A stretch of DNA of 64,000 nt, from positions 13,089,264-13,153,263 of the forward strand of contig JABAKD010000025.1 of the NCBI GenBank assembly GCA_012845835.1, written 5' to 3'. Position 1 is the first letter of the stretch, and each line of letters opens with the position of its first letter. The translations under genes were made by a program, and so were the position numbers. Under the pieces are notes generated by a model that was not told where the DNA came from, did not search any database, and saw only the letters and a program-made list of their open reading frames with translations. The DNA comes from Undaria pinnatifida (taxonomy: Eukaryota > Sar > Phaeophyceae > Laminariales > Alariaceae). Positions 32,816 to 44,094 of the stretch are shown piece after piece.

Positions 32816-33477
32816 ATATGTTCGTATGAGTAGTAGTTGGTGACGTGTTGTCCATGGTGGTAGTCACGATCTTGATTACACGAAGTGTCGTAATCTAGAC
32901 AACTCTGTTGTAGATGATGATGATGACCATGATGATGATAATTGGCGATGATCGAAGCTCTCAACGTGACTGACTGACACGTATTGAGGCTCTGTCTCAG
33001 TGCCTACAGTTGCAGAGGTGGCACCAAAGTGTCTGTTAAGATCACTTGTGAAGAACATATTTCGAAAGTGGCGCCTATGTGGCCAAATGACGGAAACGAA
33101 GGAGAGAAGGAGAAAAGTAGGAGAGGAGAAGAAGGTGTAGAGAATGATTAAAGTGGGGTTGTCCGTCACCGGAACAAAATACGGCCCAATGCCCATGTTA
33201 TGGGCAAATTTACTCTACGTTCCAGTTGTATTTACCAACGCGACGCCCTAAAGAAAAGTTTCTTGCAACGTTCCGAGGTATTTAGAGAGGGAAATTAATA
33301 ACTTGAATATTAAACTTACCGAGGGGAAGTCACAACCGGAGATTCTCCGCGTAGTGTATTTACTTGTATCTATATTAAGATGCCTAGTGTACTCAAGATT
33401 GTGACTACGAATTAAACAGATACAAATTGACTGCAGAGCCAATATTACAGTAGACTGCACTGGCGACGAAGAGAGGT
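32816..33477. other. no recognised feature
   Basis: Contains a short GATGATGAT-type run near 32916-32940 and nothing else that I can identify. Confidence 0.4.
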
Positions 33478-34068
33478 GTGAATTTCCGGAAACACCCATA
33501 CGCCGCCCCCGCCGCCGGTACGGAAATACCCATGATCTCGCCGACATTCCTGCGGCTGAGGGAGTTGGTGGAGGACGGCGCCGCAGCCAGTCTCGGGGAA
33601 CGCAAGGATTCTTGGAAGAAGCCCCCCGACAAGGCCGCAGGCTCCGTCGGGGGCAAGAGAAAGAGAACCTCTAGCACGGGGGGCACGGCCCCTGCTCAAT
33701 GTCGGGCCGGCGGCAGCACGCTGCCTGCCTCATTTAAGGCTCGCATTCAGGACCGCTCAATTTCCGCCGCGGTGTGTGAGATGCGAGCTTCCGCGCCTGC
33801 GGAGAAGCTGTCGGTTGGCCCACCAAGTCCCAACGCCGTAGCAGACGCAACCACAGCAACAGTAAGCCCTCCCACTGCTGCCACTGCCTTCCTCGCCGTT
33901 GCTGCACTAGCTGCAGCCTCAACTAGCAGCCACAGCAGCGGGGAGGACGGAAGCAGGAGGCGGTGGTGGATAGCAGCGACCATCGAGTGTCGCGCGCTAC
34001 AGTCGTATATTCCCGGGAGGTGGCAGCAGCAGAACCCCCGCCGGGAGCAGAGCGAGACGGGACTCTGA
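33478..34068 (+). CDS. uncharacterised basic, Ala/Ser-rich ORF, 196 codons
   Basis: The frame carries TFLRLRELVEDGAAASLGER, then a basic patch GSVGGKRKRTSS, then Ala/Thr/Ser-rich low-complexity sequence. The interval is GC-richer than its surroundings. It lies 2.2 kb upstream of, and in the same direction as, the DIRS-like RT region, so it may be that element's gag-like ORF; this is inference from position only. The antisense frames are also open over long stretches, so a compositional artefact cannot be excluded. Confidence 0.3.
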   Translation: MNFRKHPYAAPAAGTEIPMISPTFLRLRELVEDGAAASLGERKDSWKKPPDKAAGSVGGKRKRTSSTGGTAPAQCRAGGSTLPASFKARIQDRSISAAVCEMRASAPAEKLSVGPPSPNAVADATTATVSPPTAATAFLAVAALAAASTSSHSSGEDGSRRRWWIAATIECRALQSYIPGRWQQQNPRREQSETGL

Positions 34069-34840
34069 CAGCAACTGACAGTACGGGCTCTAAGATCAGG
34101 CAGAGCCGACCAAACGGGGACAGGGGCGCAAGACGCATGGGTGGAATTCACAAACGACAGGATGTATGTGGGATTCCTCCATGCAACCGCTCCCGGGTCG
34201 GTATCGCCGGCCCTGTTTTACGTTGAGAATCAGATTCCGAGAATCGAATGTATACAGCCTAAATGTTGAAGCAAAGTGTAGGCAAACAAAGCGAAAACAC
34301 CACAACCCAGACCTCAGGTTGACAGCACAGTACCAAGTACCAGTACGCAGCAGTGACACACCAGAAGAAGGGAGTACTTTGTAAAAGTGACGGGAGGAAG
34401 TGATTGACGCACCTGAATACGGACGACTCGACCTATATGTGTGAACAGATGATCTTTCGATTTCCCTGCTCGCTGTCGAATCGGGAAACCGACGTAGCAG
34501 AAGGTTCAGGACATCAGGCATGGTGTGAGCAGATGGTCTCTAGATTTTCCCCTTCGGTCCAAATCCGAGGCAGCGACGGCGTCCCGGAAGACTTACATGA
34601 TAGTGCAAACCAGCTTTAGCAAAGGGCTAGAAAACCTCACTTTCACGCTGGTCGAAACAGGGTCGTTCGCGCAGATGATTCAAATCAGAAGGGCCGTTCA
34701 CCTGTTCAGTACAGCAGAATCTCCAAAGCAGTAGAGAAAATTCCGTTGGATACCCCTCCACCAGTATGGGGCGGCACCACACCCACCGATAAGGTGGGAG
34801 CACAGGCATAAGTGCAGAGCATGTTAGTTGTTGAGCACTA

Positions 34841-34882
34841 CCCACTGGCCCACGCAGTCACGTGACTACGTGGGTCCGTGGG
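34841..34882. repeat. 42-bp near-perfect palindrome
   Basis: CCCACTGGCCCACGCAGTCA followed by its near complement CGTGACTACGTGGGTCCGTG and GG, with no loop at the centre. A related palindrome lies at 35630-35672, and single arms occur near 35150 and 35190. It can form a cruciform or hairpin. Confidence 0.85.
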
Positions 34883-35129
34883 TTGTCCAATATAACCAAC
34901 AAAATAAATGTTTGCGAGTCCGTCATTTGGTTGTCACCGACTACGAAATAGGGATCTCCGGCGGGCTCTCCCCTCGCAACGCACTACCGTAGAACTCAGG
35001 AGCAACCTACCACAACCATTATTCACGTCTCCAGCGCGCACGCTCGCAAAGACGATATGCCCATTTTCTTTTCCTGGAGAAAAGCGTAAATATCAAGTCG
35101 GTGGGATTCGAATTCACGAAATATCTTTC

Positions 35130-35215
35130 GTTGGTTACATAGGACTACCAACTGGCCCACAAGGTATCTTTTGTGAATTTTGTAGAACTACTCGCTGGCC
35201 CACGAAGTCACCGAA
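35130..35215 (+). repeat. two half-copies of the palindrome arm
   Basis: GGACTACCAACTGGCCCAC at about 35150 and AACTACTCGCTGGCCCACGA at about 35190 match the left arm of the palindromes at 34841 and 35630 but lack the right arm. The sequence before the first (AAGTCGGTGGGATTCGAATT) is also repeated before the 35.6 kb palindrome. Confidence 0.65.
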
Positions 35216-35629
35216 AAAATCGTCTTTGGACGTGTGCTACTCGTGCCGCATTTTTTCAGAGATTTACCAATTCGAGAGTTTAAACCTCCCCCCAAAAATG
35301 ATTTAGAGCAAAATAAACTGCTACTAGATAAACACATCCCGGGGGCAAGGTACACTAAGGAGAATCACTATGAAAAGGCTATTTCGGACGATTTTGGGTT
35401 AAGGAGACTCGTCCTTCAGAAACTACTTCAGACGAAAAGCGATACCGCTATCGTAGCGTTCGTCTTTGTGAGCGTGCGCGCTGGAGACGTGAGTGGTTAC
35501 GATAGTCAGCTCCTGAGATTTACGGTAGTGCGTGGCGAGGGGAGAGCCCCGGGGGTCTCAGTTAGGAAGTCGGTGAGATTCAATTGGCGGACTCGCAAAC
35601 ATACCTTTTTGTGGTTATATAGCACTACC

Positions 35630-35672
35630 CACTGGCCCACGAAGTCGCGTCACGCGACTACGTGCGCCAGTG
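35630..35672. repeat. 43-bp near-perfect palindrome
   Basis: CACTGGCCCACGAAGTCGCG, a three-base centre, then CGCGACTACGTGCGCCAGTG. The left arm is shared with the palindrome at 34841. Both follow a GCACTAC motif. Confidence 0.85.
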
Positions 35673-36297
35673 AGTTGTATATATTTCCAACAGCGCAGAC
35701 AGAGTAGCAAGAACGGTACGGGCGAGTCAAGCCATATGTGCACCAAACCAGATAATGGCATGTTCGTTCGCGTCGATTCGCGGGGAACTAGCCGGTGGTT
35801 ACGCGCACCACGCGCACCACTTCCTTATGGTGTGCCGTTTGGTCGAAACAGAACAGAATATCATGGTAAAGCAATGTCTCGCAGGAAAACAAAGACTTCG
35901 TGAAGATGACCGCGATGCGCAAGAAAGAGAACATGTCTTTTGCGAGCCGGCGCACATTTGCACAACTATGATGCTAGATAACAGGTGAGTCGTGGCAAAC
36001 GTGGCACGAGCAGTAGGAGGATCCTTCTTAACTCAGCCGGTAGACAGCACACACGTTCAGCGTCACCGAGCGCCTACAGCAGCGCATGGAGGAGAATTGG
36101 GTAAGATGCGAGTCGTCCAAAATGTTTAGTGATGCATAAGTAAGTCACGAACGAAATCCTGAATCTAAGAGTCTCGACTTGGGCCGCCATCATGACACGC
36201 ACACAGTGCGAATTATCAATATTTTGACGTTCGATTAATGGAGCAGATATACGGAGAGACGGTTGAATAGAGACACTGACCCGGATACCGCCCCCCA

Positions 36298-37268
36298 ATG
36301 CCTGTGCGCTCTGGCGCTGCCCAACTTTCTCGCCAAGCTCGCGACATCCAGAAAACGTTCCTGGTAAATATAACGCTGATGAGAGAGCCCGACGTGTCCG
36401 ACGCCTTCCGCAACGTCCGGATAGACCCGGACGAAGCCCTCAATCTTTACTACACAGTACGAGAGTTTGTATTGATTTCTTTCGTTTGACGTTTTGCTTG
36501 TCTGGATCGCCTGGGTTCTGCGACACCATGTCGGCGGCCGGCGAACACGCGCACTGCAGCACCACGATCAATTACACCCAGCTCCTAGCCGAAAGAAACA
36601 ATTTGATGGTCCACGTAAATCTAGTGGATTGGTGGGAAGACGGAAAATTCACGCGGATTCTGCCAGACGCAAAATAGAGGGCGCACGGTGGGGAAGAAAT
36701 AGACGATCCATTTTCCGCCACCGTGTGCGTAGGCGCTTTCTTACTGATTATGGTGGAACACTTAGACGACGACACGACCGCCCTAATCGTGTCGACCTCG
36801 TTGGCCCCGGATCACGTGCGGTTGTTCAGACGGGGGGAGGAAAGCGTAATGCCTATCCTAGCCCTCGAGAAGAGCACCGACTGGGACACGGCGATAAATG
36901 CCCTAGGGTTCACCACCTCGCATTTTATGAAAACCTCGTTTTCACGTGAAAAACCCGTCGGGATCAAAAGATTGTTGAGTGAGCAGTGGCCGGTGAACCG
37001 CGGGCAAGCGAAGGTTGGGAAGGTTTCAATTTTGGCCTGGAAGTTGTGGAACTTCAATTACGTAGTGCCGGGTGGCAGACATTTCGTGTCGAGGCTGCTG
37101 CAGGTTACAGGGTTGCACGACACACCAAGTGGCAAAAACCATAATCGTACGGTGGAACTTCGTAGAGTGTTTCACACCGACCTCCTCGTCTGCAAATGGG
37201 CAATCGACAACAAGCTACTCCTAGAGGAAGAGGCTCTAAGCGCCTGCCGCTACACGGCAATAAAGTGA
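36298..37268 (+). pseudogene. DIRS/Ngaro-like retroelement: reverse transcriptase region
   Basis: The plus strand, in shifting frames, reads EPDVSDAFRNVRIDPDEALN, CLSGSPGFCDTMSAAGEHAH, SATVCVGAFLLIMVEHLDDD and ALEKSTDWDTAINALGFTTS, ending with WKLWNFNYVVPGGRHFVSRL. VSDAFRNVRIDP is the motif A block and LSGSPGF the motif B block of YR-retroelement RT. The motif C position (36729-36737) reads Val-Gly-Ala where VDD is expected, so both catalytic Asp residues are lost. A frameshift near 36485 and a TAG at 36675-36677 also break it. Confidence 0.7.
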
Positions 37269-37284
37269 CCTGCCAAACGACACT

Positions 37285-37795
37285 ACTTATCTGACCCCAT
37301 CCTTAACGTGGTGGGCGGTTTCTGCGTTGCGGGAAAGGTATTTTTGAGGTTTGACTTGCCGCAAGAGCTAACCACCGAACTAGTAAAAAAAAACGAATTT
37401 GTGGAACATGCACCATCACATTCAACCTGTTAAAATTACTGGGAATAGTTGTGACAGTGTGGGTCATGCTCGAATCTGTAGGAGACAGGCCGGACGCGGC
37501 AGGGGACCCGATACTGATGAGAAACGACAACATGGCCACGGTAACGTGGATTACTCGATGCGGTGGGGCGACGGACAAAGTCGCGTGGTTATTCATGAGA
37601 ATGCTCGGACGCGCCGAACTCGTGGGGAAGTGGAATGCCACGGCAAAAAATATTCCGGGCGCGAAAAACACCCTAGTGGATGGTATCTCGAGTTCGCCCG
37701 GGTTGGTATTGGAAGACGAGGTCAGAAAGCAAGCCATCTGCACCTATTGTCCAAACAGGACATCGGGCCACGAGGTTCGGGGGTTATCGACATAA
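37285..37795 (+). pseudogene. DIRS/Ngaro-like retroelement: RNase H region
   Basis: GDPILMRNDNMATVTWITRC, GGATDKVAWLFMRMLGRAEL and AKNIPGAKNTLVDGISS are the RNase H core and the following segment of YR retroelements. It begins after PAKRHYLSDPILNVVGGFC and needs a frame change near 37400. It continues in a third frame as QDIGPRGSGVIDI. It is the direct continuation of the RT region. Confidence 0.7.
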
Positions 37796-38096
37796 CACTT
37801 GAGAATACTAATAATATATTTAGCAATCACAACAATATTTAGTGGAACCTGATGGCGAACGAATAATGCATAACCGATTGACTCACGCGCTCGTTATTTC
37901 GCACGTCCCGCGCCGAAGATTCAGCTTGCATGCTCCATGTATACCCGTTGCCCAACATACGGCATACGTAAGTCATGTGTGTCGCGCAGCATATGGCATG
38001 CATAGCGCGTGTATGACTCTTGTTTAACGTACCTCACGCACGCGGTTACGCCACGGAAGTCGCAGTAACAGGGGACAGCAAAGGAGGAAAAAAGGA

Positions 38097-38790
38097 TGAG
38101 TGGCACGCCTGGTGGGAACGCTCGCGCTTGTATCTGTTGGACAAAGTACTCAGAAAACCTACTTTGCAAAGTGGACCATCCGGGTAAGAGAAATAAAGGC
38201 GCAGAGTAGAGGGCCATGGCTGAATGCTCTTTTCGATCCCGATGAAGTACTGAATGACCTGCTTGAATTCATGGCCTCTAGTTGCTTCGTGCATAATTAT
38301 CAGCAGTCCACTGTCAGTGGATAGTTAGCGGCGATCAGCATTTTTCCATAATATGTTCGTAGCATGCAAACTACCGACGCCGCATTGCATTTTCTTTGCA
38401 GTCGAAAACGGAATACGCAGGGCGAATGGCATGTCGAACAAAAAGACGCGGATTAGATTGCCGCTGACGTGGGTTATTCTTTGGTGAGGGCGACGGGTAG
38501 TTGCAAGTATGGTAGACGGAGGATATTTGATGTGGCTAGGAATCGCTGTGTCTTACTTCCTCCTGTGCAGAGCGTCAGAGTTGTGGGCATACGCGGAGGG
38601 TCACGTCCACCCCGAGGTTTGTCTAACGCGGAACAACCTCACATTCCGTCACGAAGAAAACACGGTCGCATTCGAGCATAGATCGGCGGCCCCGGCAGTG
38701 CAGGTACACATTTTTGCGTCGAAGAATGACCAAAAGAGAGCAGGGACGAGTGCTACGATGAGACAAAATATTACTCCTACGTGGAAGTAG
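38097..38790 (+). pseudogene. DIRS/Ngaro-like retroelement: tyrosine recombinase, truncated
   Basis: LALVSVGQSTQKTYFAKWTI, FDPDEVLNDLLEFMASSCFV and HNYQQSTVSG form the N-terminal core-binding domain. After interruptions, MWLGIAVSYFLLCRASELWA carries the box I Arg (LLCRASELW), followed by SKNDQKRAG. The C-terminal HxxR and Tyr blocks are not seen after 38790. A tyrosine recombinase after RT and RNase H, in place of a DDE integrase, identifies a DIRS/Ngaro-type element. Confidence 0.7.
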
Positions 38791-40688
38791 TTTCTTGCCA
38801 AGTTTTATTATACCAACCTATCCATACATCAAGATCCGAAGAACAACTGGAGAGAAACGTTCAAAATGACAAAAAATGTGCACTTCTCGCTTGTCTCACT
38901 CAGCCCTCATTCACGTTGACTTCGACGCGCGCAACGAATAGGGCAGTTGGAGGGGCGTTGGAGTCGCCCCTCTAAGACGGCGCTCGAACGAAGCGATTTG
39001 GCCGAGAATGTCTATATTCGAGAACCTTATACTGAGGCCGAGACGAAACTAAACTCCTTGCAACCCCTACCCCCTTAAAACACGTCCTTTTATATGTGGT
39101 TACAAGGTTCCCCGTGAGCATGAGAGTGACGCGGAATCCCGGGGGCATCGCAAGGCGACAAGGGAGACACCGGTAACACACGTATACATATTGTTCCACC
39201 TATAACGGTGCTATTCGTACGCACACATACATAGTCTATACCTCATTTCTCTCCTTAAAGGAAACGTGTGGCATAAGCTAGTGTATTGCTCCAAAGAATG
39301 AGTAATACCCAGCGAGACGAGTATGATAGCGGTGGGTGCACGTTGTACTGATGTACGCGAAAACGAACTAGTATTTAGTGTGGTCAGGGGATGCCTTGTA
39401 CCGTACGTGGAATAGTGGTCGTTGCAAAAATACGCCACATACATGTGTTTGCCCTTGATCGGGTTTGCCAGCCAATGCCAGCGGTTCTTGGGTGTTGAAC
39501 AACAAATATATTTGTTGGCGGCAACAATTTCGGTAACTTCCATGAGTTTGAGGCGGTATTCAACGCTTTGGTACTGTGTTGAGGGGAACCGAAACCTTGA
39601 TGAACTCCTCGTTTATACCCGTAGAAAGAGGAGCTAGATCGATAGTGTTCCCGCCTAAACCCGTCACTAGTTAATGCATGTGCGGAGAAATGTATGTGTG
39701 TACGATATGTGTACGATAATAGCAACATATCTAGAACCGGTATACCCAGCCAATCAGATGGTGTCCTAGGCGCGTGGTGAACGCTGAAATAGAACTGTAC
39801 CCGATTTGGGCTACACCAGCAACGTGTATATACCTAAGTTTGGCTATCGCTTATAAGCATTTTTTTATCGTTGGACCCTACCCATGGTTCCACTGGGCCC
39901 CCCCAACAATATTTGGCCTGGTAGAGACTCGCGCGCATGCTGCGCTGGTGATGCCTGCCACCCTCGCCGGGCTCGGGACCATTTTCCAATCTTCGCCCGC
40001 TCTATGCCCATATGAGCCCCGTCTCCGGCGCGGACAGATGCAAGCCGTGCCCTGTGGCGCTCGTTCTAACACTCGGTTGCTCGCGGCCTCTACCTTTCAG
40101 GGTCTGCCCTGCTGGCAACCGCTTCGCCCGAAATATAATACGGGATATGTATTTGGTTTAAGTATAAACGGCCGATACATTCGGGCACGTCTAGTTACCC
40201 CGCGAGACAAAAATTAACACACCACATCAAACACACCCACAAACGATTTCGCAATTCTCTCGACGAGCGGCCGCAGGCCCGTCGAGAGAGCGCAAGCCAG
40301 TTTATCCTTGTCTGCACCCATGCCCACGTACCCATGTCGAGAGCTGGAGCCGAAACGGCCCAGGGTGGCGCGCCAGCAAACCCCACACTAATCCGATCCA
40401 CATGTGCACTGCTGTTGTGTGTTGCTCCTACTGCTTCTGCCGTGCTGCTGCTGATGAGGTTAATTTTGTCCAAGCAGTGGCTGCCACTGATGCTGCTGTG
40501 CTGCGGCTGAGGTAAGTTGTGAAGCGGGCATTTTTTCACGAACAAAACAACGAAGTTCTAAACATTGTAAAAACTTGTCAAAATATCGAATTTTGAAAAA
40601 TATATCGGGATGTTCCAAGTGACCTACTCGTCTCATGGAAGCGGAACGCAATGCCTTTTAAAAAGTAGAGCCAACGAAGCCAAGTTCA
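38791..40688. other. unannotated DNA
   Basis: Contains several open frames of 110-147 codons (for example minus 39211-39728, plus 39774-40217) without recognised domains. No repeat partner was found in the window. Confidence 0.35.
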
Positions 40689-40855
40689 ATGCGCCGAGCG
40701 CCCCCATGCAGCTCGGCCGAGAAGATTCAGACCTGCCTCATAAAGTGCCCATGGCACACTAGCTTGCCCCACGGCCGAAAGTGCGACAAGAAATACTCGG
40801 CCGCCGGAGAGCAGCGAGCCAAAGCACATGTTTTACACACCAGGTATACTTATAA
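40689..40855 (+). CDS. possible small exon with paired Cys/His
   Basis: Reads QTCLIKCPWHTSLPHGRKCD then KKYSAAGEQRAKAHVLHT, directly followed by CAGGTATACTT, which could be a splice donor. The Cys/His spacing is loosely zinc-finger-like. No family is recognised. It could be a relic next to element A6. Confidence 0.25.
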
Positions 40856-40908
40856 TAGCTTGTTCGCTACTGAAGGAAAAAATGTGACTTTGGCTGAAAT
40901 TCTCTTTT

Positions 40909-41190
40909 GTCCAAAGCTACGGTAAGCGGGTTGTGTCGTCTTTCAAACATTGGTTTGCAGTGGCTGGGGGTCACTCGCGCGAATGACCCCCCTGTTCCAC
41001 GCGGTCGAAAGCTTCCGTGCTGTTTTAATATTTCCATTTGAGTCCCTCATGGGATGGTTAGCTGTGAATACTATGCTGCGCCAAACTCCCCGCCTAACGG
41101 GTTTTGCTCTGTGAGGTACAGGGTCATTCGCGCGAATGCCTCAGACGAGATAGTGCAAAACGAGGGGGAACTCCCTACCGTAGGCTTGCT
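40909..41190. mobile_element. family A element, diverged copy A6
   Basis: Starts GTCCAAAGCTACGGTAAGCG, with GGGTCACTCGCGCGAATGACCC, GCGCCAAAC, GGTCATTCGCGCGAATGCCTC, and ends near ACTCCCTACCGTAGGCTTG. The orientation is that of A7. Target duplications are not readable. A B-family copy starts about 60 bp further on. Confidence 0.75.
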
Positions 41191-41252
41191 TCCTCGCAGG
41201 CTGTGTATAATGCTCCGATCGCACGTAATACTGGGTGTCCATCGCCGTTCAG

Positions 41253-41600
41253 AATATATTATAAAAATGAAAATACACTCCAGCTGTGAGATCGAAGATT
41301 TTGTCGAAACTCATCTTTGCAAGCTGTGTGTGATACTCCGATCGCGCGTATTACGGGTTGTGTGTCCTCATTAAGGATATAGGTCGGCGACTCCCCTTAC
41401 AAATGCAGTGTAGCTATCAGGGTCAACAGGGTGATGTTAGTCAGTCTGTGCGCGGAAACTATGAAACCCGCTTCTGAGGGAGGCAAAATGTGACGGCTGT
41501 GGAAGGAAATGCATCCGTTTATCAAGTTAATTCTGTAAGTCGAATAGCCGGTGAGGGGAGGGCAAAGTTTTGAAGGACGTGGGGGCCTGGTTTTGGTCAA
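41253..41600 (-). repeat. family B repeat, copy B3 (long)
   Basis: From the invariant end ATATTATAAAAATGAAAATA through GTGTCCTCATTAAGGATATA, GATAGCTGACCCTGTT-equivalents, TGTGCGCGGAAACTAT and TAAGTCGAATAGCCGG(G)TGAGGGGAGG, up to GGCCTGGTTTTGGTCAAAAA. It abuts the LINE tail (GTT)4 at 41608 without spacing, so one element inserted next to or into the other. Confidence 0.85.
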
Positions 41601-41607
41601 AAAGATT

Positions 41608-42345
41608 GTTGTTGTTGTTCTCACATTAACTCGCATAATCAAGTCCGTGGTCACAGGACAGGCTCCAGTCACTCTGGAGATAAGGAATCCCCGGGGAAAC
41701 ACGCACACAACCCAAGGTGGTACACGCATATATCACAGCTGACGCAGTTCATGCCTCCACCAGAAACATATAAATGTGAAATCAGGAGTCAGTCTACGAT
41801 GTGCAATGTCCATGCCGGTGCATACGTCTCATTAGTGACGCCTGGAGTAACCAACTGGTCCGATTGCCACCCAAGAAAAACTACCACGTATATATTACAC
41901 GTAGTATCTATCACTGAGCATACGCTCGACCGGCGTTGGTCAATTGGAGAAACGAAACAAAGAAAAGAAAAGAAGATAAAGGGAAGGCAAGAAAAGAGAA
42001 GAAAACGAAACAAAACGAAGAAGGCAAGAAAAGAGAAGAAAAAGACAGCAAAAGCAAGAAGAGGAAGCAAGGCAATGAAAAAAAGAAGAAGAGAAAAAAG
42101 AAAATGAAAAAGAAAAAAAACAAAAATCTCCTACTAGCAGACCCTCGGAACGGGCTAAGGATGGCATTGATTGGGCTAACAGAGGGTATCACGTCCATCA
42201 TCAATGGCACCTGGGAGAGAACGGAACATGGCGAAGAAGTAAGGGTAGTCTTATGCTATCTTGTGCCGGCCATTAGAAGGCCCACAACATTCAATACGAT
42301 GATGGCTAAACCCAGACTTTAGTCTCTTGGGCATGACGCCCCCCC
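41608..42345 (-). repeat. LINE 3' end, family C copy C2, with (AAC)4 tail
   Basis: Same order as C1 at 15452-16190, with a short AAC tail at 41608-41619. It includes a small palindrome CTCCAGTCACTCTGGAG (41669-41685) that C1 lacks. It is 5'-truncated at the C-rich tract near 42340. The A/G-rich zone (41945-42120) creates Lys-rich and Phe-rich frames that are not genes. Confidence 0.85.
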
Positions 42346-42415
42346 TCCCCCCCCCCCCCCTCCCCGTCCTCCCTTAACCCCCCCCCCACTCCTCCCCTCC
42401 CCCCTCCCCCCCCGA
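42340..42415 (+). repeat. C-rich low-complexity tract
   Basis: Runs of C broken by single T, A or G. It lies between LINE end C2 and a B fragment, at the same relative place as the C tract inside the LINE copy at 16159-16199. Confidence 0.8.
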
Positions 42416-42545
42416 TATATGTCGTAGTCGGTGACTCCGTTTAGAATTAGCTTGTAGCAGGGTCAACAGGGTCATGTCAATCAATCTGTGCACGGAAATG
42501 ATGAAACCCGGGGAAATTATGACGGCTGGTCTGCCCCAGTATATT
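42416..42545 (-). repeat. family B fragment, copy B4
   Basis: Diverged match: GTCGGTGACTCCG, GCAGGGTCAACAGGGTCATG, TCTGTGCACGGAAATGATGA, ATTATGACGGCTGGT. No end is preserved. Confidence 0.65.
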
Positions 42546-43425
42546 GTGCGTATCATGTGACAGTAATCGTATGGCGTGCAGGGTGAAGGGGCCGGGAAAA
42601 TGTTGAATAGGTGGGATAGGTTTCATAAATACATGCCTGGTAGGGACGTAAAGCTCAAGCGTAATTCTTGTGAGCGATGGTGAGATTGTCGGGGAAGGGA
42701 GGGAAACAGAGTGAACCCAAACTTGAAGACCGTATAAAATTAATGGAGGCTTTTTCATGCGTGACTCGAAAACTAAGAGACGATATCATATGTCGCATAG
42801 TGTTTAAATTCTGGCAGATTTTGTTTTTCGGTGGGAGGCAGGGGGGGAGGGGGGGGGTTGAAGGGTTTTTAGGGGGGCGGGGGGGAGGCAGCAAAAAAAT
42901 GAACATACCTGAATGCTAAACGTAGAAGCCCAACATTTCAAACAAATAACTGCTGTGAGGTGGATGGGAGCAAAATATAAAATATGCATATATGTCGTCG
43001 TCCCTGCTGTTCTTCGCGCATTACATATACTCTGATGTATGATATGTGTGAACAATCTATATGACTAGTACATTCTAGGTCGGGGGCCTCAGGAACTGAA
43101 AGCGCTCTTCTTGCGCACAAAACAATGGATATACAAAAATAAAGATTAGTCTAGACTTGAGGGAAAATATCAGATATTTAGGGAATTCAGTAACCGTAAA
43201 ACGAATCATTGTTAGAGTGTGAGATAACGTTTGGAGCGGGCTGCTTGGGTCTACCGGATGTGAACCCGCGGTGTATGCCGCGCCGGCTCACTGGCTGGCT
43301 TGTGTGGTATTTCCGTCCTCGTATCGATGCCTGTGTTTCGTTCTTGAATGTGAAGTGCGTCAGAAAACACTGAAATGCCAGGATACGAAACGTGTACGGT
43401 ACGAATCGAACTACTCTCTATATAT
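42546..43425. other. no recognised gene; contains a G-rich tract
   Basis: A G-rich run occupies about 42833-42890. Otherwise only short frames without motifs are seen. Confidence 0.4.
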
Positions 43426-43429
43426 GTGA

Positions 43430-43510
43430 CAGGCCAGCTGGGGTCGAACCCAGCTCTGACGCTCGGGTCGTTAGTGCGATGGACATCGATCGCTACTTCT
43501 TCGAAGTGAT
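43430..43510 (-). ncRNA. tRNA-like sequence (pseudo-tRNA or SINE head)
   Basis: The minus strand contains AGCTGGGTTCGACCCCAGCT, a perfect T-stem/loop with a B-box-like GGTTCGACCCC. GTAGCGATCGATGTCC lies upstream at roughly A-box distance. No paired 7-bp acceptor stem is visible, so it is not a normal tRNA gene. Confidence 0.35.
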
Positions 43511-43555
43511 TATTCCTCTGCTCTTGACGTAACACAAAATGTAACATGTACAGTT

Positions 43556-43832
43556 AATTTCGCGCACGGGGTGGAGATGCCCCCCCCTGCCCCATCCTTT
43601 TCAAACCTCCCGCCCCCGGCCCCCAATCCCTTACAACCTCCGCCCTCCCCGCACCGGTTATACGACTATAGGATAAACTTGATGAACTGATGCATTTCCT
43701 TCCACAACCGTAAGATTTTGTCCCCTTCAAAAACGGGTATTATATTTTGGCGCACAGTTGGTTCAATTCACCCTGTCCTGATACGAACTACACCGTTGTA
43801 GTTCGAAGGGGAGTCGCTGACCTAAACAAGGG
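43556..43832 (+). repeat. family B repeat, copy B5
   Basis: CGCGCACGGGG, a C-rich block, CCGCCCTCCCCGCACCGGTT, GATGCATTTCCTTCCACAAC, AGATTTTGTCCCCTTCAAAA and AGGGGAGTCGCTGACCTA in family order. It ends before the terminal segment, so the invariant end is missing. Confidence 0.8.
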
Positions 43833-44094
43833 TACCTTGCCACCTATTCGAGAAGAAGGTTGGCATACTGGTTAAATTATGTATACCCTAACCCTATCTC
43901 TATTCCTATCCCAATTAAACGCAAGCAATCAGTGTCCCTTCTTCTCGTACACAGCAGTGTGCGCCTACCATTTCTTCAACATGTGGTACACGCTTTACTG
44001 ACCTATATCCTCAATCAGGACAAATGTAGAGTGAAACCCCTGTCGTCTCGTACACAATGTGCGTAAACCATTTTACCGAAATATTGCACACCTC

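Noticed and set aside
33734-34151. Leu/Trp-rich minus ORFs opposite 33478-34068
   Set aside because: They are antisense shadows of a GC-rich segment with CAG/CTG-like words.
43430-43510. Functional tRNA gene
   Set aside because: T-arm and B box are good, but no 7-bp acceptor stem can be paired.
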